64,000 nt of DNA from Methanosarcina horonobensis HB-1 = JCM 15518 (GTDB lineage Archaea > Halobacteriota > Methanosarcinia > Methanosarcinales > Methanosarcinaceae). Made by a program: the position numbers and the translations under genes. Positions 11,256-21,620 of the stretch are shown piece after piece. Location: assembly GCF_000970285.1 (NCBI RefSeq), contig NZ_CP009516.1, positions 971,036 through 1,035,035 on the forward strand, in the 5' to 3' direction. Position 1 is the stretch's first letter. Each line of letters begins with the position of its first letter. The notes beneath the pieces were generated by a model, which had not been told where the DNA came from, searched no databases, and saw only the letters and a program-made list of their open reading frames with translations.

Positions 11256-11840
11256 TCAGGCTGTCTCTTCACCTGAGACTGCCTGGGACTGCTTCTTTCT
11301 GCGGGCTTCTTCGAGCCACTGCAGTCTTCCAAGGGCAGTCTGTCGCATCGTAAGTCCTATTTTGCTTTCTTTTGGTTCCCTCTCATTGATGCTGACCGCA
11401 ATAATTCTGGCTCTTACATGGTCTCCTTCGGTAATTGACTTGCCTCCGTTTTTAGTAACAAGCCTTGCATTTTTCGCATCATATGAAATAAAATCGTCAG
11501 TGATCTGGCTGACATGGAGCAGCCCGTCCATTGGTCCCATTCCTACGAAGACTCCGAAGCCGACAGCTTCTACAACTTCCCCTTCAATAATCTCCTGGAG
11601 CTCTGGATAAAACATTACTGCTTCGAATGTCACATCATAGTACACAGCCCCGTCTCCGACGAGGATATGCCCTTCTCCTACCTCGTCAATATTGTAAACA
11701 GCAACGAGAGAGCCAAGTTTTTTGTCAACCTGCCCTTCAAGTTTTTCCCTTAATGCATTTTTAATGGTAGGCATCACTTCTTCCCCGAGAAGGGTGGGAG
11801 GAATGCGAACAGTATCAACGAGTTTCATTAATTTATACAT
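11256..11840 (-). CDS. rpoE1: DNA-directed RNA polymerase subunit E' (Rpo7)
   Basis: A 194-residue stalk subunit of archaeal RNA polymerase that partners Rpo4 and helps open promoters and bind nascent RNA. The N-terminal tip domain (MYKLMKLVDTVRIPP) is followed from about residue 80 by an S1 domain (VVEAVGFGVFVGMGPMDGLLH, LTMRQTALG). GGGTGAT lies 6 bases before the ATG. The C-terminal 20 residues are polar and variable. Member of the aIF2-gamma operon. Confidence 0.95.
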   Translation of the reverse strand: MYKLMKLVDTVRIPPTLLGEEVMPTIKNALREKLEGQVDKKLGSLVAVYNIDEVGEGHILVGDGAVYYDVTFEAVMFYPELQEIIEGEVVEAVGFGVFVGMGPMDGLLHVSQITDDFISYDAKNARLVTKNGGKSITEGDHVRARIIAVSINEREPKESKIGLTMRQTALGRLQWLEEARRKKQSQAVSGEETA

Positions 11841-11900
11841 CTGCTAATCACCCGTAAACTTAATCAATGGAACTGCTGCCCGGAAATGTCCGGTGGGTTT

Positions 11901-12266
11901 TCAAACAAAATCCAGTTTGTTTTTTTGGCGCAGGGATACGGTCTGGATCCCGCTTTCGGCAAGCCTGCGTTTTAACCCTATATCATTTGTCAGAACAGCC
12001 GCTTCCATCTCTCTGGCGAGCCTGAGAATCACATCATCCGCAGGTCCGATGCCTGCGATCCGTCTGCACCTTTCCATCATGGACCTGGCAACCTTTGCGG
12101 CTGTCCTGTTTGAACCTTTTTCCCGCTTTATGAGTTTTTCGATCTCGAATACAACAGCTTCAGGTACATAGAATTCATTAAAGCCCAGCCTTTTCAGTTC
12201 TTCGAAAATATCCACTCCGAACTGGACAGGGATCATGAATCCGTTAGTATCGATTATGATTTTCAA
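11901..12266 (-). CDS. PIN-domain ribonuclease-like protein (Fcf1/Utp24 type)
   Basis: A 121-residue PIN domain. Acidic residues expected for metal binding are visible: D7 in IIIDTNGF, E near residue 42 in [10 protein letters not shown] in GPADDVIL and D in [11 protein letters not shown]. Proteins of this type next to aIF2-gamma resemble the rRNA-processing factors Fcf1/Utp24. No antitoxin is adjacent, so a VapC toxin role is unlikely. The TTG start overlaps the aIF2-gamma stop by 4 bases. Confidence 0.85.
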   Translation of the reverse strand: MKIIIDTNGFMIPVQFGVDIFEELKRLGFNEFYVPEAVVFEIEKLIKREKGSNRTAAKVARSMMERCRRIAGIGPADDVILRLAREMEAAVLTNDIGLKRRLAESGIQTVSLRQKNKLDFV

Positions 12267-13489
12267 CTTTTTATTACCCCTACTCCAATGAGCCGCCAGC
12301 GGGAATCAATTCTCCTGCTGATCGCAACCCTTGACCCGACGGCTGCACTTATCGGGCGCTTGAGTGCCACCTGGGCTTCATTTTTCCGGGCACTTGTGAC
12401 CACACCTACAGTCGTTGCGGTTCCTATGTTAAGCATAAGGGGTTCACTGGTCTTGATTTCATTGATCTTCTCTTCCCTTGTAACTCCCACTACTCTCTCG
12501 AGAAGGTGGAGTTCCATGACAAATTGATGCCTTGTTTCTGGAAGAGTTCCCGGGGCGCCTGCCATCTGTCCTGTTAAAGAGTCACCCTTTGTCAGGGTAG
12601 GGTCAAGATAAGTTCCTACGGCAAGGAGCCCTCCAGGAGTTGCTTCTTCTACCTTTGTTGCTCCTGCAAAAATCGATGAGACCGTTGTCAGAATGGGAAT
12701 CCATCTGGTGGTGCCTTCTGTTGTGACCTTTATTCCTGGTCTTATCTCAAGCTCGTCTCCCGGATGAAGTACGCCTTCAGTGAGTGTGCCTCCGATAACT
12801 CCACCGCGGATCTCATCAATTGAAGCTCCGGGTTTGTTAATGTCAAAAGACCGGGCAATAAGCATGCTAGCAGGCTTGTCAATTTTATGAACCGGAGTCG
12901 GGATCTGGGTTTCCAGAGCATCGATGAGAATATCGATATTAATATTCTGCTGGGCAGAAATCGGGATTATAGGCGCATTTTCGGCAACCGTGCCTTTGAC
13001 AAATTCTTTTATCTGGTGGTAGTGCTCGATAAGGCGCTCCCTTGATACAAGATCGATTTTGTTCTGGACAATGACGATGTTTTCAATTCCTATTATGTCC
13101 AGAGCCATAAGGTGTTCCTTTGTCTGGGGCTGCGGGCAGTCTTCGTTTGCGGCAATTACAAGCACTGCCCCATCCATAATTGCAGCACCGGAAAGCATGG
13201 TTGCCATCAGGGTCTCGTGTCCTGGGGCATCTACAAAAGAAACTGTCCTGTGCTCTTCTGTTGTTTCTCCGCAATTGGGGCAGGTCTTCTCCACAGTATA
13301 ACACTGGGGTTCAGGACATTTCGGGCATTTCATGAATGGGGAATCGGCGTACCCCAATCTTATCGAAATTCCTCTTTTTACTTCTTCGCTATGCGTATCC
13401 GTCCACACGCCGGATAAAGCTCTAACAAGTGTGGTTTTTCCATGGTCGACATGGCCTACCATGCCGATATTAACACAGGGCTGACTCAA
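12263..13489 (-). CDS. eif2g: Translation initiation factor aIF2 subunit gamma
   Basis: A 408-residue GTPase that carries initiator Met-tRNA to the small ribosomal subunit. G motifs: [10 protein letters not shown] near residue 12, DAPGHE near residue 89 and NKID near residue 143. A zinc-binding knuckle CPKCPEPQC...CPNC lies at about residues 56-75. The TTG at 13489 follows GGAGGAAATTACAAC, a very good ribosome binding site. It is the first gene of the minus-strand operon that continues to rpS27ae. Confidence 0.96.
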   Translation of the reverse strand: MSQPCVNIGMVGHVDHGKTTLVRALSGVWTDTHSEEVKRGISIRLGYADSPFMKCPKCPEPQCYTVEKTCPNCGETTEEHRTVSFVDAPGHETLMATMLSGAAIMDGAVLVIAANEDCPQPQTKEHLMALDIIGIENIVIVQNKIDLVSRERLIEHYHQIKEFVKGTVAENAPIIPISAQQNINIDILIDALETQIPTPVHKIDKPASMLIARSFDINKPGASIDEIRGGVIGGTLTEGVLHPGDELEIRPGIKVTTEGTTRWIPILTTVSSIFAGATKVEEATPGGLLAVGTYLDPTLTKGDSLTGQMAGAPGTLPETRHQFVMELHLLERVVGVTREEKINEIKTSEPLMLNIGTATTVGVVTSARKNEAQVALKRPISAAVGSRVAISRRIDSRWRLIGVGVIKS

Positions 13490-13870
13490 GTTGTAATTTC
13501 CTCCAGTAGAGTGAAGATAATCTGATATAAGGCAGGTATTTCTCCGAAATCTGCACCTTCAGGATTTTTAACTGCTTTCTTCCCTCGGGTTTTCAGACCT
13601 CAATTCTAAACCTGATCTGATTTTTAATTCTTACTATGTGATCCTTGGTTTGTTGTAATTGTAACTCAAAGCGGGATTTTACTTTAACGGGCTTTAAATG
13701 AGCCCGAACCCCTTCCCCGGGCAGTTCGGTATTTTCAAACTGAAAAGCCAGACAATATCTATCACTAAATTTTTAGTTACGGCTTGAATCTGGCAGATTC
13801 AGGGGATCCTTTTAAAGTTTACGGTATCCTGCACAATTCATATTACTAATGCCGGAAAGCCTTAATAAAT
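13490..13870. promoter_or_regulatory. Promoter region of the aIF2-gamma operon, with two palindromes
   Basis: About 380 bases between purP and aIF2-gamma, both on the minus strand. No gene is visible. Two inverted repeats lie close together: ACTAAATTTTTAGT at about 13764-13777 and TGAATCTG-G-CAGATTCA at 13785-13801. They sit about 70 bases after the purP stop and far upstream of aIF2-gamma, so they may be a terminator structure or an operator. Confidence 0.4.
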
Positions 13871-15034
13871 TTATGTGACGATCATATCGAGTTTCTCGAG
13901 CTCAAGAGCGCGTCTGATCTCAAAGGCTAGTCTTCTGCCCGTACTCATCGGCCTTCTCCAGAGGGAATTGCCGTATGAATGCCCGACAGACATATGCACA
14001 TTGGTCCCGCCGCCCACTCTCGGGGCGACATCATAAATATAAAAATTCAGGTCTTTGTCCACGCAGGTCTGGAGGCAGAAAGGTCCTATAATTCCAGGTG
14101 CATAATGTTCCTGAGTGGCTTTTACGTACTTTTCTCCCATTTCGAATACCTTTTCAAGGAGGGACTCGCGAAGAGTTGCCGAGTTGTGCCCGCAGACCGT
14201 ATATTCCGGGGTAAGCTGGTGAGGGGCAAGAGCCATTTGCTGGGGGGCAGGAAGCCTTACATGTCCGTCAAGGCTGGTCTCAAAACGCCAGTCAACACCA
14301 AGGAGCTCCAGCTTGCTCATTTTCGGCTCGATCGGGGAGTAGAACATATCAAGGTTGAACACGGGTCCTATGATATACCGCTCGATTCTGGCATTTTCAA
14401 GAGCTTCGCGCGTAATCACTCCCTGCTTAATAAGGGCTTCGGATTTTTCCACATATTCCTTATAGCTTGAGGCCGTGAAAAACCCCCTCTCGAGTTTCTT
14501 TACTGCATGAGGAAGCTTTACCATTACGAGTTCGTTAATCTCCTCGGGAGATTCTATCTTCTCAGGGAACGGAAGCCCTGCTTTTTCAAGAATCCAGTAA
14601 TAGCTCTGCTGTTCGCTTCTCTCTTCGCTCCTGAGGAGGTTCCTGCTCCCTACCATGGGCACTCTGAAATTATCTTCTATCTCATCTATGCTGCAGTAGG
14701 AGGTAAAAGAGCGGTTAGGAATAAAAAGCACTTTCTCGTCAACCAGTTTCTGCTGGTTCTGGGGCAGAAGGATTTCATTATACTTCTTATATACAACTGC
14801 CTCATCGACAATTCCTCTCTTTATTTTCCCGTAAGGGTCTCTCTGAGCTCTGAAGTACTCAGTGTAAGTTTTCTCCCTTCCGGCCTGGCAGACTGCAAGG
14901 GTTCTGAACTCTTCTTCAACTGCTCCGTCGCAGATGTCGAGTCCAGAATGAGAGGCAATTGTCCCTATCTTAATCTTATCAACATGCGCGTAATAGCCTT
15001 CAACAATTTCCTTTATTTCTTTCCTGTCAATCAT
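13871..15034 (-). CDS. purP: FAICAR synthetase PurP (formate-dependent, ATP-grasp)
   Basis: A 387-residue enzyme that makes FAICAR from AICAR, formate and ATP, replacing the folate-dependent PurH step of purine synthesis in archaea. The start MIDRKEIKEIVEGYY, IGTIASHSGLDI, YCSIDEIEDNFRVPMVGSRN and the C-terminal VAPRVGGGTNVHM are hallmarks of the DUF1246-DUF1297 pair that forms this ATP-grasp protein. Length is slightly above the Methanocaldococcus enzyme. It is a single gene flanked by intergenic regions. Methanosarcina genomes can carry PurP paralogues of less certain function. Confidence 0.9.
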   Translation of the reverse strand: MIDRKEIKEIVEGYYAHVDKIKIGTIASHSGLDICDGAVEEEFRTLAVCQAGREKTYTEYFRAQRDPYGKIKRGIVDEAVVYKKYNEILLPQNQQKLVDEKVLFIPNRSFTSYCSIDEIEDNFRVPMVGSRNLLRSEERSEQQSYYWILEKAGLPFPEKIESPEEINELVMVKLPHAVKKLERGFFTASSYKEYVEKSEALIKQGVITREALENARIERYIIGPVFNLDMFYSPIEPKMSKLELLGVDWRFETSLDGHVRLPAPQQMALAPHQLTPEYTVCGHNSATLRESLLEKVFEMGEKYVKATQEHYAPGIIGPFCLQTCVDKDLNFYIYDVAPRVGGGTNVHMSVGHSYGNSLWRRPMSTGRRLAFEIRRALELEKLDMIVT

Positions 15035-15312
15035 ATGTGATGTCTCTCAGCTTTTTCGAGGTATTAATACTTCCGTGAGATGGTGATCAGGTATGGTCAT
15101 GCGTGACTCTAACCTGTATTGAGATGATATTCCTGAAATGCAAGTCCTGCCAGTAGCTTGCCAGGTCTGTTAAACAAAAGTTTTAATTGGATTTTTCCCC
15201 ATTAACAGCTTTACCTATTAAAACCCTTTCTAATAGAAGTAATCATTTATATAATGGAGGGTAGGCCGGGAGCTGGTTTGCCTCTCAGGGCAGCCTCCGT
15301 TTTATCTGATTT

Positions 15313-16053
15313 TTAGAGGAAACTTAGAATCAAAGGTGTAATAAAGGTCTCAACTACAGCCGCCAGAAAGAGGAGAGGCAAAATCCAGCGAAAGTAAAAT
15401 TGCAGTCCTTCCTTAAATTCTTTTTTTATCTCAGTGGGCCTGCCTATGAGGGCAGCGAAAACCTGATGTCCGAGCCTGAGTCCGATTCCAGCTGACAGGA
15501 AGACCATGGGCAGTTCCAATACCCCGTGAGGAAGAAGGGCAAGGAAGATAAAAAGCAGGCCTCTTTCCTGGGCTACGATGTGTGAGATAACTCCTACAAT
15601 ATATCCATTGAAGGCGATAAACAGTACCGGAAGGATGCCAAAGACAAGCCCGAGCACAAGAAAGAGTAGGCTCACAAAGGCATTGTTAAGAAATATTCCA
15701 AGCATAATGAATATCGGAGGCAGGGCAAGGAGGGGCGCAAACCTGGAGCTGAACCCTTCCATCAGTGTATCAGCCATCTCCGGAAAATTTGCCGATGAAG
15801 TATAGCCTGCAACCAGAGCTCCGAAAAACACAAAGGTAATAAAAAGAACATATGGCCAGATAAAACGCAGGTAGCTGGTAAATCCGGATGCTCTTGAGGT
15901 ACCTGTTCCCGGCCGGGATTCTGTTTTTCTGCTGTCGGCTAAAAAGGAATTTTCCTCTGAAGCATATATTTTTTCCTCCCTTTCCCAATCAGGAGTTTCT
16001 GTCCTTACTTCTCCGTTTTTCTCCCGTAAATAATGGTCTTCCTCTCTTTCCAT
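15313..16053 (-). CDS. SpoIIM-family (DUF95) integral membrane protein
   Basis: About 246 residues: a charged cytoplasmic N-terminus of about 65 residues, then about five membrane helices with the family pattern (FLNNAFVSLLFLVLGLVFG, PHGVLELPMVFLSAGIGLR). Archaeal members have no spore role; many are found near RDD or transporter genes and their function is unknown. I prefer the ATG at 16053, which has GGGGAT upstream; a TTG at 16065 is possible. The next gene upstream is also a membrane protein (DUF63), so a two-gene operon is plausible. Confidence 0.85.
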   Translation of the reverse strand: MEREEDHYLREKNGEVRTETPDWEREEKIYASEENSFLADSRKTESRPGTGTSRASGFTSYLRFIWPYVLFITFVFFGALVAGYTSSANFPEMADTLMEGFSSRFAPLLALPPIFIMLGIFLNNAFVSLLFLVLGLVFGILPVLFIAFNGYIVGVISHIVAQERGLLFIFLALLPHGVLELPMVFLSAGIGLRLGHQVFAALIGRPTEIKKEFKEGLQFYFRWILPLLFLAAVVETFITPLILSFL

Positions 16054-16121
16054 GTTTATCCCCAATAAAAACCTGATACATTGAATCTTAACCTCAGCTG
16101 AGGCATCTGTTTACTACTCTT

Positions 16122-16991
16122 TCAGATTCCCAGCATCATTCGGATTGTGTTCCGGGTTGCCGGAGAAAGTCCGAGGATCAAAATAACCATTTTAATCAGC
16201 ATTTTCAGGTTGGTTGATTCCTCATCTTTCTCAAACTGGGTATCAAGTGCGTAAAGAACTCCTACGAAGATAACTATCTTCAATGGATACATAACCAGTG
16301 CAGTATCCGTAAGTTTAATAAGATAAGAAGGAAGCACGTGTTTTTCAAAGTACCCGAGTTTATCTATTCCTATATACGTTGAAGAAGCATCCAGCATATG
16401 GGCGAGCAGGATGGAAAGGTTTAGAGGATCGGTAAAAATCGAGGATTTAAAATGGAGGGCAATCAGATAAAATATAAACGTTAGTCCTATCCCTGCTCCT
16501 ATTACAAAAACCGGAATGTAAGCGACCACAATGTTCTCGAAGTACAGCAGAGTCCCAAGGTTTAATAAGAACCATGCCAGCCCGAAGCCTGCAAAAACCG
16601 GATGATAATCCTTTACAAGCCCTGCCTTTTGAATCCTTATTGAGAGCCAGAGGCAAACAACAGTTATTCCGAAAACCAGGAAATAAATGTTCGGGGTTAT
16701 AAGTAAATAGCTGAAAGGAGGGTGAAAGATGCCGGCAGGAGAGTCTTCAAGCACGCGTAGAGAAGAACCTGCAAGCACGAAAGGCAGGATCGAGAGAATG
16801 AACCTGGGCGTTATCTTTACTTCCAGCTTTTCAAGGAGCCTGAATATCCCAAAAATACAGATGCCCAGTATCACTGCCCAGGTAAACGTGTTTACAAGGT
16901 TATACCCTTCATCGCCCCTTATGGGGTCCAGATAGTAGGTATTGATAAATTGTGAAATTTTTTCAATTAAATAACTCATCTTATCACTCAT
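16122..16991 (-). CDS. DUF63-family integral membrane protein
   Basis: A 289-residue protein with about seven to eight predicted membrane helices. The start of the body, FINTYYLDPIRGDEGYN, and LPFVLAGSSLRVLEDSP followed by LLAHMLDASSTYIGID, match the archaeal DUF63 family, whose function is unknown. It is 68 bases upstream of the SpoIIM-like gene on the same strand. Two ATGs (16991 and 16979) are possible starts; GAGTGAT lies just before the second. Confidence 0.88.
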   Translation of the reverse strand: MSDKMSYLIEKISQFINTYYLDPIRGDEGYNLVNTFTWAVILGICIFGIFRLLEKLEVKITPRFILSILPFVLAGSSLRVLEDSPAGIFHPPFSYLLITPNIYFLVFGITVVCLWLSIRIQKAGLVKDYHPVFAGFGLAWFLLNLGTLLYFENIVVAYIPVFVIGAGIGLTFIFYLIALHFKSSIFTDPLNLSILLAHMLDASSTYIGIDKLGYFEKHVLPSYLIKLTDTALVMYPLKIVIFVGVLYALDTQFEKDEESTNLKMLIKMVILILGLSPATRNTIRMMLGI

Positions 16992-17775
16992 TCAAAACGG
17001 CAATAACCTAATACAACTGGTTCTTACTGTACATAGCTGAATCCGTGTACTGGCTTATATATTTGAAACAAATTTATTTCTGAACTGTAAATGTAGCGAA
17101 CTCAACAGTGAACGGTGTTCGGTTTAATTACAGATATTTCTTTGCCTTCTCGAAGCTCTACTTCAGGAAAAACAAACATATTATAAAGGTCTTATATAGA
17201 TCTTATATTATAGTGATCTTATATTTCTATGTTATTATATTTATTCTCTGTAATTGTGCATGTTAAAAGGTAAGATTTAATAGACTTATCAATAGAGAGA
17301 GAATTGGTTTAAGTAAATTACCCTGGAGAAGCGTCAATGTAAGAGAAGTTTCCATACTTAACTTCAGGCAGGCACAGAAACCTGACATGATCCGGACAAA
17401 AATCAAATAGACGAAAACAAATATGAAAGGTGTAAGCTGAAAGGATCCGGAACACTTCTTTTTGTTTCTTCTGAGAATTAAGTTAATGAATTAAATTCTC
17501 CTATTAAACTATGTATACTGTATTTCATAAGTTGTCGATGTTTTCTTCAGGTATTATCGTCTTCAGTGTCAGTCTCCAGTACAGGTATCTGCTGGTGTTA
17601 AATACCTGATAATTATAGATATTTGCAATAACAGTCTAGATGTTAATCTCCAGTAAGCAAGCTAACTGCTGGCTGGATAATTTATGTCGTGTTTATGAAA
17701 TTGAGTATATCAAAATTCAATATATTGAAATGAAGCATTTAGCGTATCTTTATCACGATCAAAATTCATGCGGGT
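16992..17775. other. Long intergenic region between DUF63 and egsA
   Basis: 784 bases with no protein frame I can support. It contains three copies of a TCTTATAT element at 17189-17226 (promoter-like, TATA-rich) and two similar short stem-forming segments at about 17573-17595 and 17647-17672, both starting TCTCCAGT and containing CTGCTGG. An unannotated small RNA is possible but unproven. Confidence 0.35.
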
Positions 17776-18846
17776 ATGAAATTGACTCTTAACAAGAACA
17801 GCGCAAAATGGATGCAGTTCCCGAGAGATGTACTTATCGGGCATGGCGTGCTTGAAGAGGTAGGAGATGTCTGCAGGGACCTTAAACTGAAAGGAAATGC
17901 GCTGATAGTAACCGGAGGCACTACAAGGGATGTTGCAGGCAGGAGAGTCTGTAAACTCCTTGAGGGTATGGGAGACAGTGCGGAGGCGATACTTACCTGC
18001 AGGGCCACAATGGAAGAAGTCGAGAAAATTACGGAAAAAGCTCTTGAAATAGATGCCAGTTTTCTCCTCGGTGTCGGGAGCGGCAGATCAATTGATCTTG
18101 CGAAACTTGCTTCGACAAGGCTTGAGCTTCCTTTTATTAGCGTGCCTACGGCAGCTTCCCATGATGGGATAGCGTCTTCTCGCGCCTCAATAATGGACAA
18201 CGGGAGAAACGCCTCCGTACAGGCTCAGGCTCCTATTGCGGTGATTGCGGATACGGAAGTTATCTCAGCAGCTCCTTTCCGTTTTCTTGCAGCGGGCTGC
18301 GGTGACATAATTTCCAATTACACGGCAGTTCTGGACTGGGAACTCGCAAGCAGGCTCAGGAATGAATACTTCGGGGAATATGCTGCAGCCCTTTCACGCA
18401 TGGCTGCCCGGGTAATTATCGAATATGCTGACTCCATAAAACCTGAGCATGAGACCTCTGTAAGGCTTGTGGTAAAAGCCCTGGTCTCGAATGGGGTTGC
18501 AATGAGTATTGCAGGCTCTTCAAGGCCGGCTTCTGGGTCCGAACATATGTTCAGTCATGCCCTTGACAGGATTGCTCCAAAGCCTGCACTTCATGGAGAA
18601 CAGTGTGGAGTTGGTACAATTTTGATGATGTACCTGCACGGAGGAAACTGGCAGGAGATAAGGGATGCTTTAAAAAAGATCGGGGCTCCTACAACTGCAG
18701 CAGAACTGGGCATAGAAGATAAATATATAGTCGAAGCTCTCTTACATGCACACAGTATCCGTCCGGACCGTTACACGATTCTTGGAAACGGACTTACTCC
18801 TTCGGCAGCTGAGAAGGTTGCAAGAATCACAAAGGTCATAAGTTGA
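17776..18846 (+). CDS. egsA: sn-Glycerol-1-phosphate dehydrogenase
   Basis: A 356-residue enzyme that reduces dihydroxyacetone phosphate to sn-glycerol-1-phosphate, setting the stereochemistry of archaeal membrane lipids. Visible motifs: GGTTRD (cofactor region), [12 protein letters not shown] (NAD(P) binding), [16 protein letters not shown], and the zinc ligands in [11 protein letters not shown] and LHGEQCGVG. Length is typical. The gene stands alone after a long upstream region, consistent with its own promoter. Confidence 0.96.
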   Translation: MKLTLNKNSAKWMQFPRDVLIGHGVLEEVGDVCRDLKLKGNALIVTGGTTRDVAGRRVCKLLEGMGDSAEAILTCRATMEEVEKITEKALEIDASFLLGVGSGRSIDLAKLASTRLELPFISVPTAASHDGIASSRASIMDNGRNASVQAQAPIAVIADTEVISAAPFRFLAAGCGDIISNYTAVLDWELASRLRNEYFGEYAAALSRMAARVIIEYADSIKPEHETSVRLVVKALVSNGVAMSIAGSSRPASGSEHMFSHALDRIAPKPALHGEQCGVGTILMMYLHGGNWQEIRDALKKIGAPTTAAELGIEDKYIVEALLHAHSIRPDRYTILGNGLTPSAAEKVARITKVIS

Positions 18847-19158
18847 GAAGTTGTTTTAACTCAGGCTGAAAAAGGAAATCAGCAACTGTTTGAAAAAGTC
18901 ATGAAATTGGATGCTATCAATAATTGAAACTAATAATTGGAATCTCTTAATGCAGGATTCGCGTTTAATCATAATCAATCGCTCATTCGGAATGTTAAAT
19001 GAATTTAATTTAATAATGCGTTTAACTTCAGGATAATCTAACTTTAAATGCCTTATTTCAGGTCCAGATTCAATACTAAATTCAAAATGTTTGGGAATAA
19101 CTTCAGGTATCCTGAAAACTCAAAAATACCCGAAAAAAATTTAAATGGAAGAACTATT
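18847..19158. other. Intergenic region upstream of the UPF0179 gene
   Basis: About 310 bases of AT-rich sequence. The UPF0179 frame is open back to 19048, but the family start corresponds to the ATG at 19159. No separate gene or RNA is evident. Confidence 0.4.
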
Positions 19159-19608
19159 ATGACAGAAAGCGATACCAAAATAACACTCATCGGATCACGG
19201 CTGGCAAGGGAAGGGCTGGAGTTCATATTCAAGGGTGAAATGCCTGAATGCAAGAAGTGCCGCTTGAAGAACACCTGCCTTAACCTTGAACCCGGACGCA
19301 GGTATAGAGTCGTGAGAATCAGAAGTAAAGATATACACGAATGTTTCCTGCACGACAGCGGGGTTCTTGCCGTCGATGTCAGCAGGGCTCCTATTACTAC
19401 AAACGTGGAGTCCAGAAAAGCAGTTGAAGGGGCAAAAATTATGTATGAGCCCGCCAAATGTGGCAAGAAAGAATGCGGTGAGTATGAGATCTGCCACCCG
19501 GAAGGGCTTTTAAAAGGGGACAAATGCAAAATTGTAGAGGTCCTTGAAAGCCTTGATTCAAAATGTGAAGCCAGCAATTCCTTGAAAAAGGTAAAACTTG
19601 CATGGTGA
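19159..19608 (+). CDS. UPF0179 family protein
   Basis: 149 residues from ATG 19159, which gives the usual family length. It contains a cysteine cluster CKKCRLKNTC near residue 31 and further Cys in CGKKECGEYEIC, so it probably binds a metal or iron-sulfur centre. This euryarchaeal family has no established function. A weak GGAAG precedes the start. A longer form starting at 19048 is possible but adds a low-quality N-terminus. The DUF2150 gene follows on the same strand. Confidence 0.88.
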   Translation: MTESDTKITLIGSRLAREGLEFIFKGEMPECKKCRLKNTCLNLEPGRRYRVVRIRSKDIHECFLHDSGVLAVDVSRAPITTNVESRKAVEGAKIMYEPAKCGKKECGEYEICHPEGLLKGDKCKIVEVLESLDSKCEASNSLKKVKLAW

Positions 19609-19683
19609 ACATAAACAAACACCTTTTAGTAATAGTAAGACTGATTATTAATTAATAAATAAAGTTTATAAGCGGTGTTATAA

Positions 19684-20319
19684 GTGCCTGAACATGAAAT
19701 GAACCAGGTCCCCCCCTATGAATTTTATACCCAAAAGCGCTGGGAAAACTGGCTCGGACGGGCAAGGGAAAGCGGTTTTCAAATCAAAGAGTCCGAAGAA
19801 GATGCTGGCAAAGAAAGTGCCGTATTCGTCAACATGGTCGACGATGTGATACTTGCCTGCCTGAAAGTAACCGCTCGCTTTGAAAAAGATATGCTCTCCA
19901 AAGAACAGGCTTTAGAGATTCTTGAGGAGATCAGAGATATCGTGCTTTCCGAGGTCGAACCCATTTCTGAGGATATCGACCTTATGATTGATTCAGTACA
20001 GACCTCTTTGATGGGGGCGCTTGTCGCCTTTGAATCCTATGTTATGGGCGATTATGACGAAGGAGTGAGTATTGAAGAGCTTATAAAAGCAGCAATCGAT
20101 GCAGAAGCCTCGGATAACCTTGAACTTGCTCTTGATTACACTGCACAGTGCGGCGCAATCGTGCTCAAAGGACAGAGCCTTCCAGAAGAGGTAATGGCTG
20201 AGCTCCCTTACGGAATTGTTGCAGAATGGCTTGACGGGATTGACTCAATCTCGGCAGCGATGGTAGGAAGCGACAGTTATAAAGAATTCGATGAAGATGA
20301 CGAGGAAGATATTGTATAA
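19684..20319 (+). CDS. DUF2150 family protein
   Basis: A 211-residue acidic cytoplasmic protein starting at a GTG. The pattern YEFYTQKRWENWLGR near the start and a run of helices through residue 190 match the archaeal DUF2150 family, of unknown function. The C-terminus ends in a strongly acidic tail (EFDEDDEEDIV). It lies 75 bases after UPF0179 and may be cotranscribed. Confidence 0.88.
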   Translation: MPEHEMNQVPPYEFYTQKRWENWLGRARESGFQIKESEEDAGKESAVFVNMVDDVILACLKVTARFEKDMLSKEQALEILEEIRDIVLSEVEPISEDIDLMIDSVQTSLMGALVAFESYVMGDYDEGVSIEELIKAAIDAEASDNLELALDYTAQCGAIVLKGQSLPEEVMAELPYGIVAEWLDGIDSISAAMVGSDSYKEFDEDDEEDIV

Positions 20320-20456
20320 GATCTTCCTCTACACTTTTCTTCAAACTTTTTAAGTACTCTAGATTTTCAAGTATTCCGGGCTTTCAGTACTCTAAATTTT
20401 AAATGTTCAAGACTTTTAAATACTTAATTTTTAAGCAACTGTGTTTTAACAATCAA

Positions 20457-21620
20457 TCAGGTTTTTTCCATAATCCTTTCATATACTTCAAGGGTCTTTT
20501 TAGCTATTGTTTCCCAGTTATATCTCTTTTTCAGGAGATCGTACCCCTTCTCTCCCATCCTGTTGCGGCCTAGTCCCTCAAGTACGTAATTCAGACCCCA
20601 GGCAATGGAAGAAGGTTCTTTATGGGCAATAATTCCTGTCCTGAAGTTCTCCACAAGGGCGACTGCATCACTTGCAACTACGGGTTTTTTTGCATCCCAT
20701 GCCTCAAGCACGACTATCCCGAAGGGCTCGTTCCGACTTGGAACACAGACAAGGTCGCAGGCATTGAACCAGTCTATGACAGTATTGTCAGGGGCGTAAC
20801 CAAGGAAATTGCAGGAATCCCCAATCCCAAGCCTGTAAGCCTGGTTTTCACATTGAGACCGCATCTCTCCTTCTCCTATGAGCACAAATTGGGCATCCCT
20901 TTTCCTCAGGACTTTTGCTGCAGCTTCAACAAGCAGGTCAGGTCCCTTCTGATAGGACATCCTTCCGGTGAAGAGTACTACAGGGAGGCAGGGATGTATT
21001 CCGTAGTTTCTTTTTATCTTTCCGGGATCAACTTCCCTTTTTATTTTTCCCACGTTTATCCCGTTGGGAATCTCCCATAGCTTGTAATCAGGAATTCTGT
21101 ATATGTGCTGGACTTCCTCTTTCAAAACTGTAGAGGTTACAACCACATCTGAAGCTTCATAGCCTCCAAGCCATTCCCTGTGAGAAATCTCTTTTGCCTC
21201 CCACCAGTCTCCATGCCTGTTTCCGTTGCGTCCCCATTCCGTGCTGTGGAAGGTCAGGACAAAAGGCAGCCCGAACTGGGCTTTAATTCTACAGAGAACG
21301 TTTACAGGATGCCAGTCATGTCCGTGGAGGATGTCAAACTCTCCTGCCTTCTCCCGGACGTCCAGGAACCGGCAATACATGCCGTCACACATCCTGTTCA
21401 TCTGCTCCACTATTCCTCCGGTCCGGTCGCACGCAATCCTGTGGTAGTGAACCCCATTGACCACTTCATCATTGTTTTCATGACCCCGGGTAAAAAGATG
21501 AACCTCATGTCCCTCAGCTACAAGAGCCTCAGAGAGTTCTGATACATGGGGTGCAATCCCTCCTACACGTATTGAATGCAAACTTTCCCAACTAAACATT
21601 CCTATTCGAATCTTTTTCAT
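20457..21620 (-). CDS. GT4 glycosyltransferase (glycogen/starch synthase-like)
   Basis: A 387-residue GT-B fold enzyme using a nucleotide sugar. Seen: RVGGIAPHVSELSEALVAEGH at residues about 17-37 (acceptor-binding loop), LHGHDWH near residue 98, TGRMSYQKGPDLL near residue 217, and the GT4 signature NEPFGIVVLEAWDAKKP near residue 305 with its two glutamates. Retaining mechanism is expected. It is the third gene of a minus-strand block with galT and a GT3-like synthase, suggesting storage-polysaccharide metabolism, although a 393-base gap separates it from galT. Confidence 0.88.
   Translation of the reverse strand: MKKIRIGMFSWESLHSIRVGGIAPHVSELSEALVAEGHEVHLFTRGHENNDEVVNGVHYHRIACDRTGGIVEQMNRMCDGMYCRFLDVREKAGEFDILHGHDWHPVNVLCRIKAQFGLPFVLTFHSTEWGRNGNRHGDWWEAKEISHREWLGGYEASDVVVTSTVLKEEVQHIYRIPDYKLWEIPNGINVGKIKREVDPGKIKRNYGIHPCLPVVLFTGRMSYQKGPDLLVEAAAKVLRKRDAQFVLIGEGEMRSQCENQAYRLGIGDSCNFLGYAPDNTVIDWFNACDLVCVPSRNEPFGIVVLEAWDAKKPVVASDAVALVENFRTGIIAHKEPSSIAWGLNYVLEGLGRNRMGEKGYDLLKKRYNWETIAKKTLEVYERIMEKT

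Noticed and set aside
11901-12266. VapC toxin
   Set aside because: The PIN protein has no antitoxin partner and sits inside the conserved aIF2-gamma operon, so an rRNA-processing role fits better.
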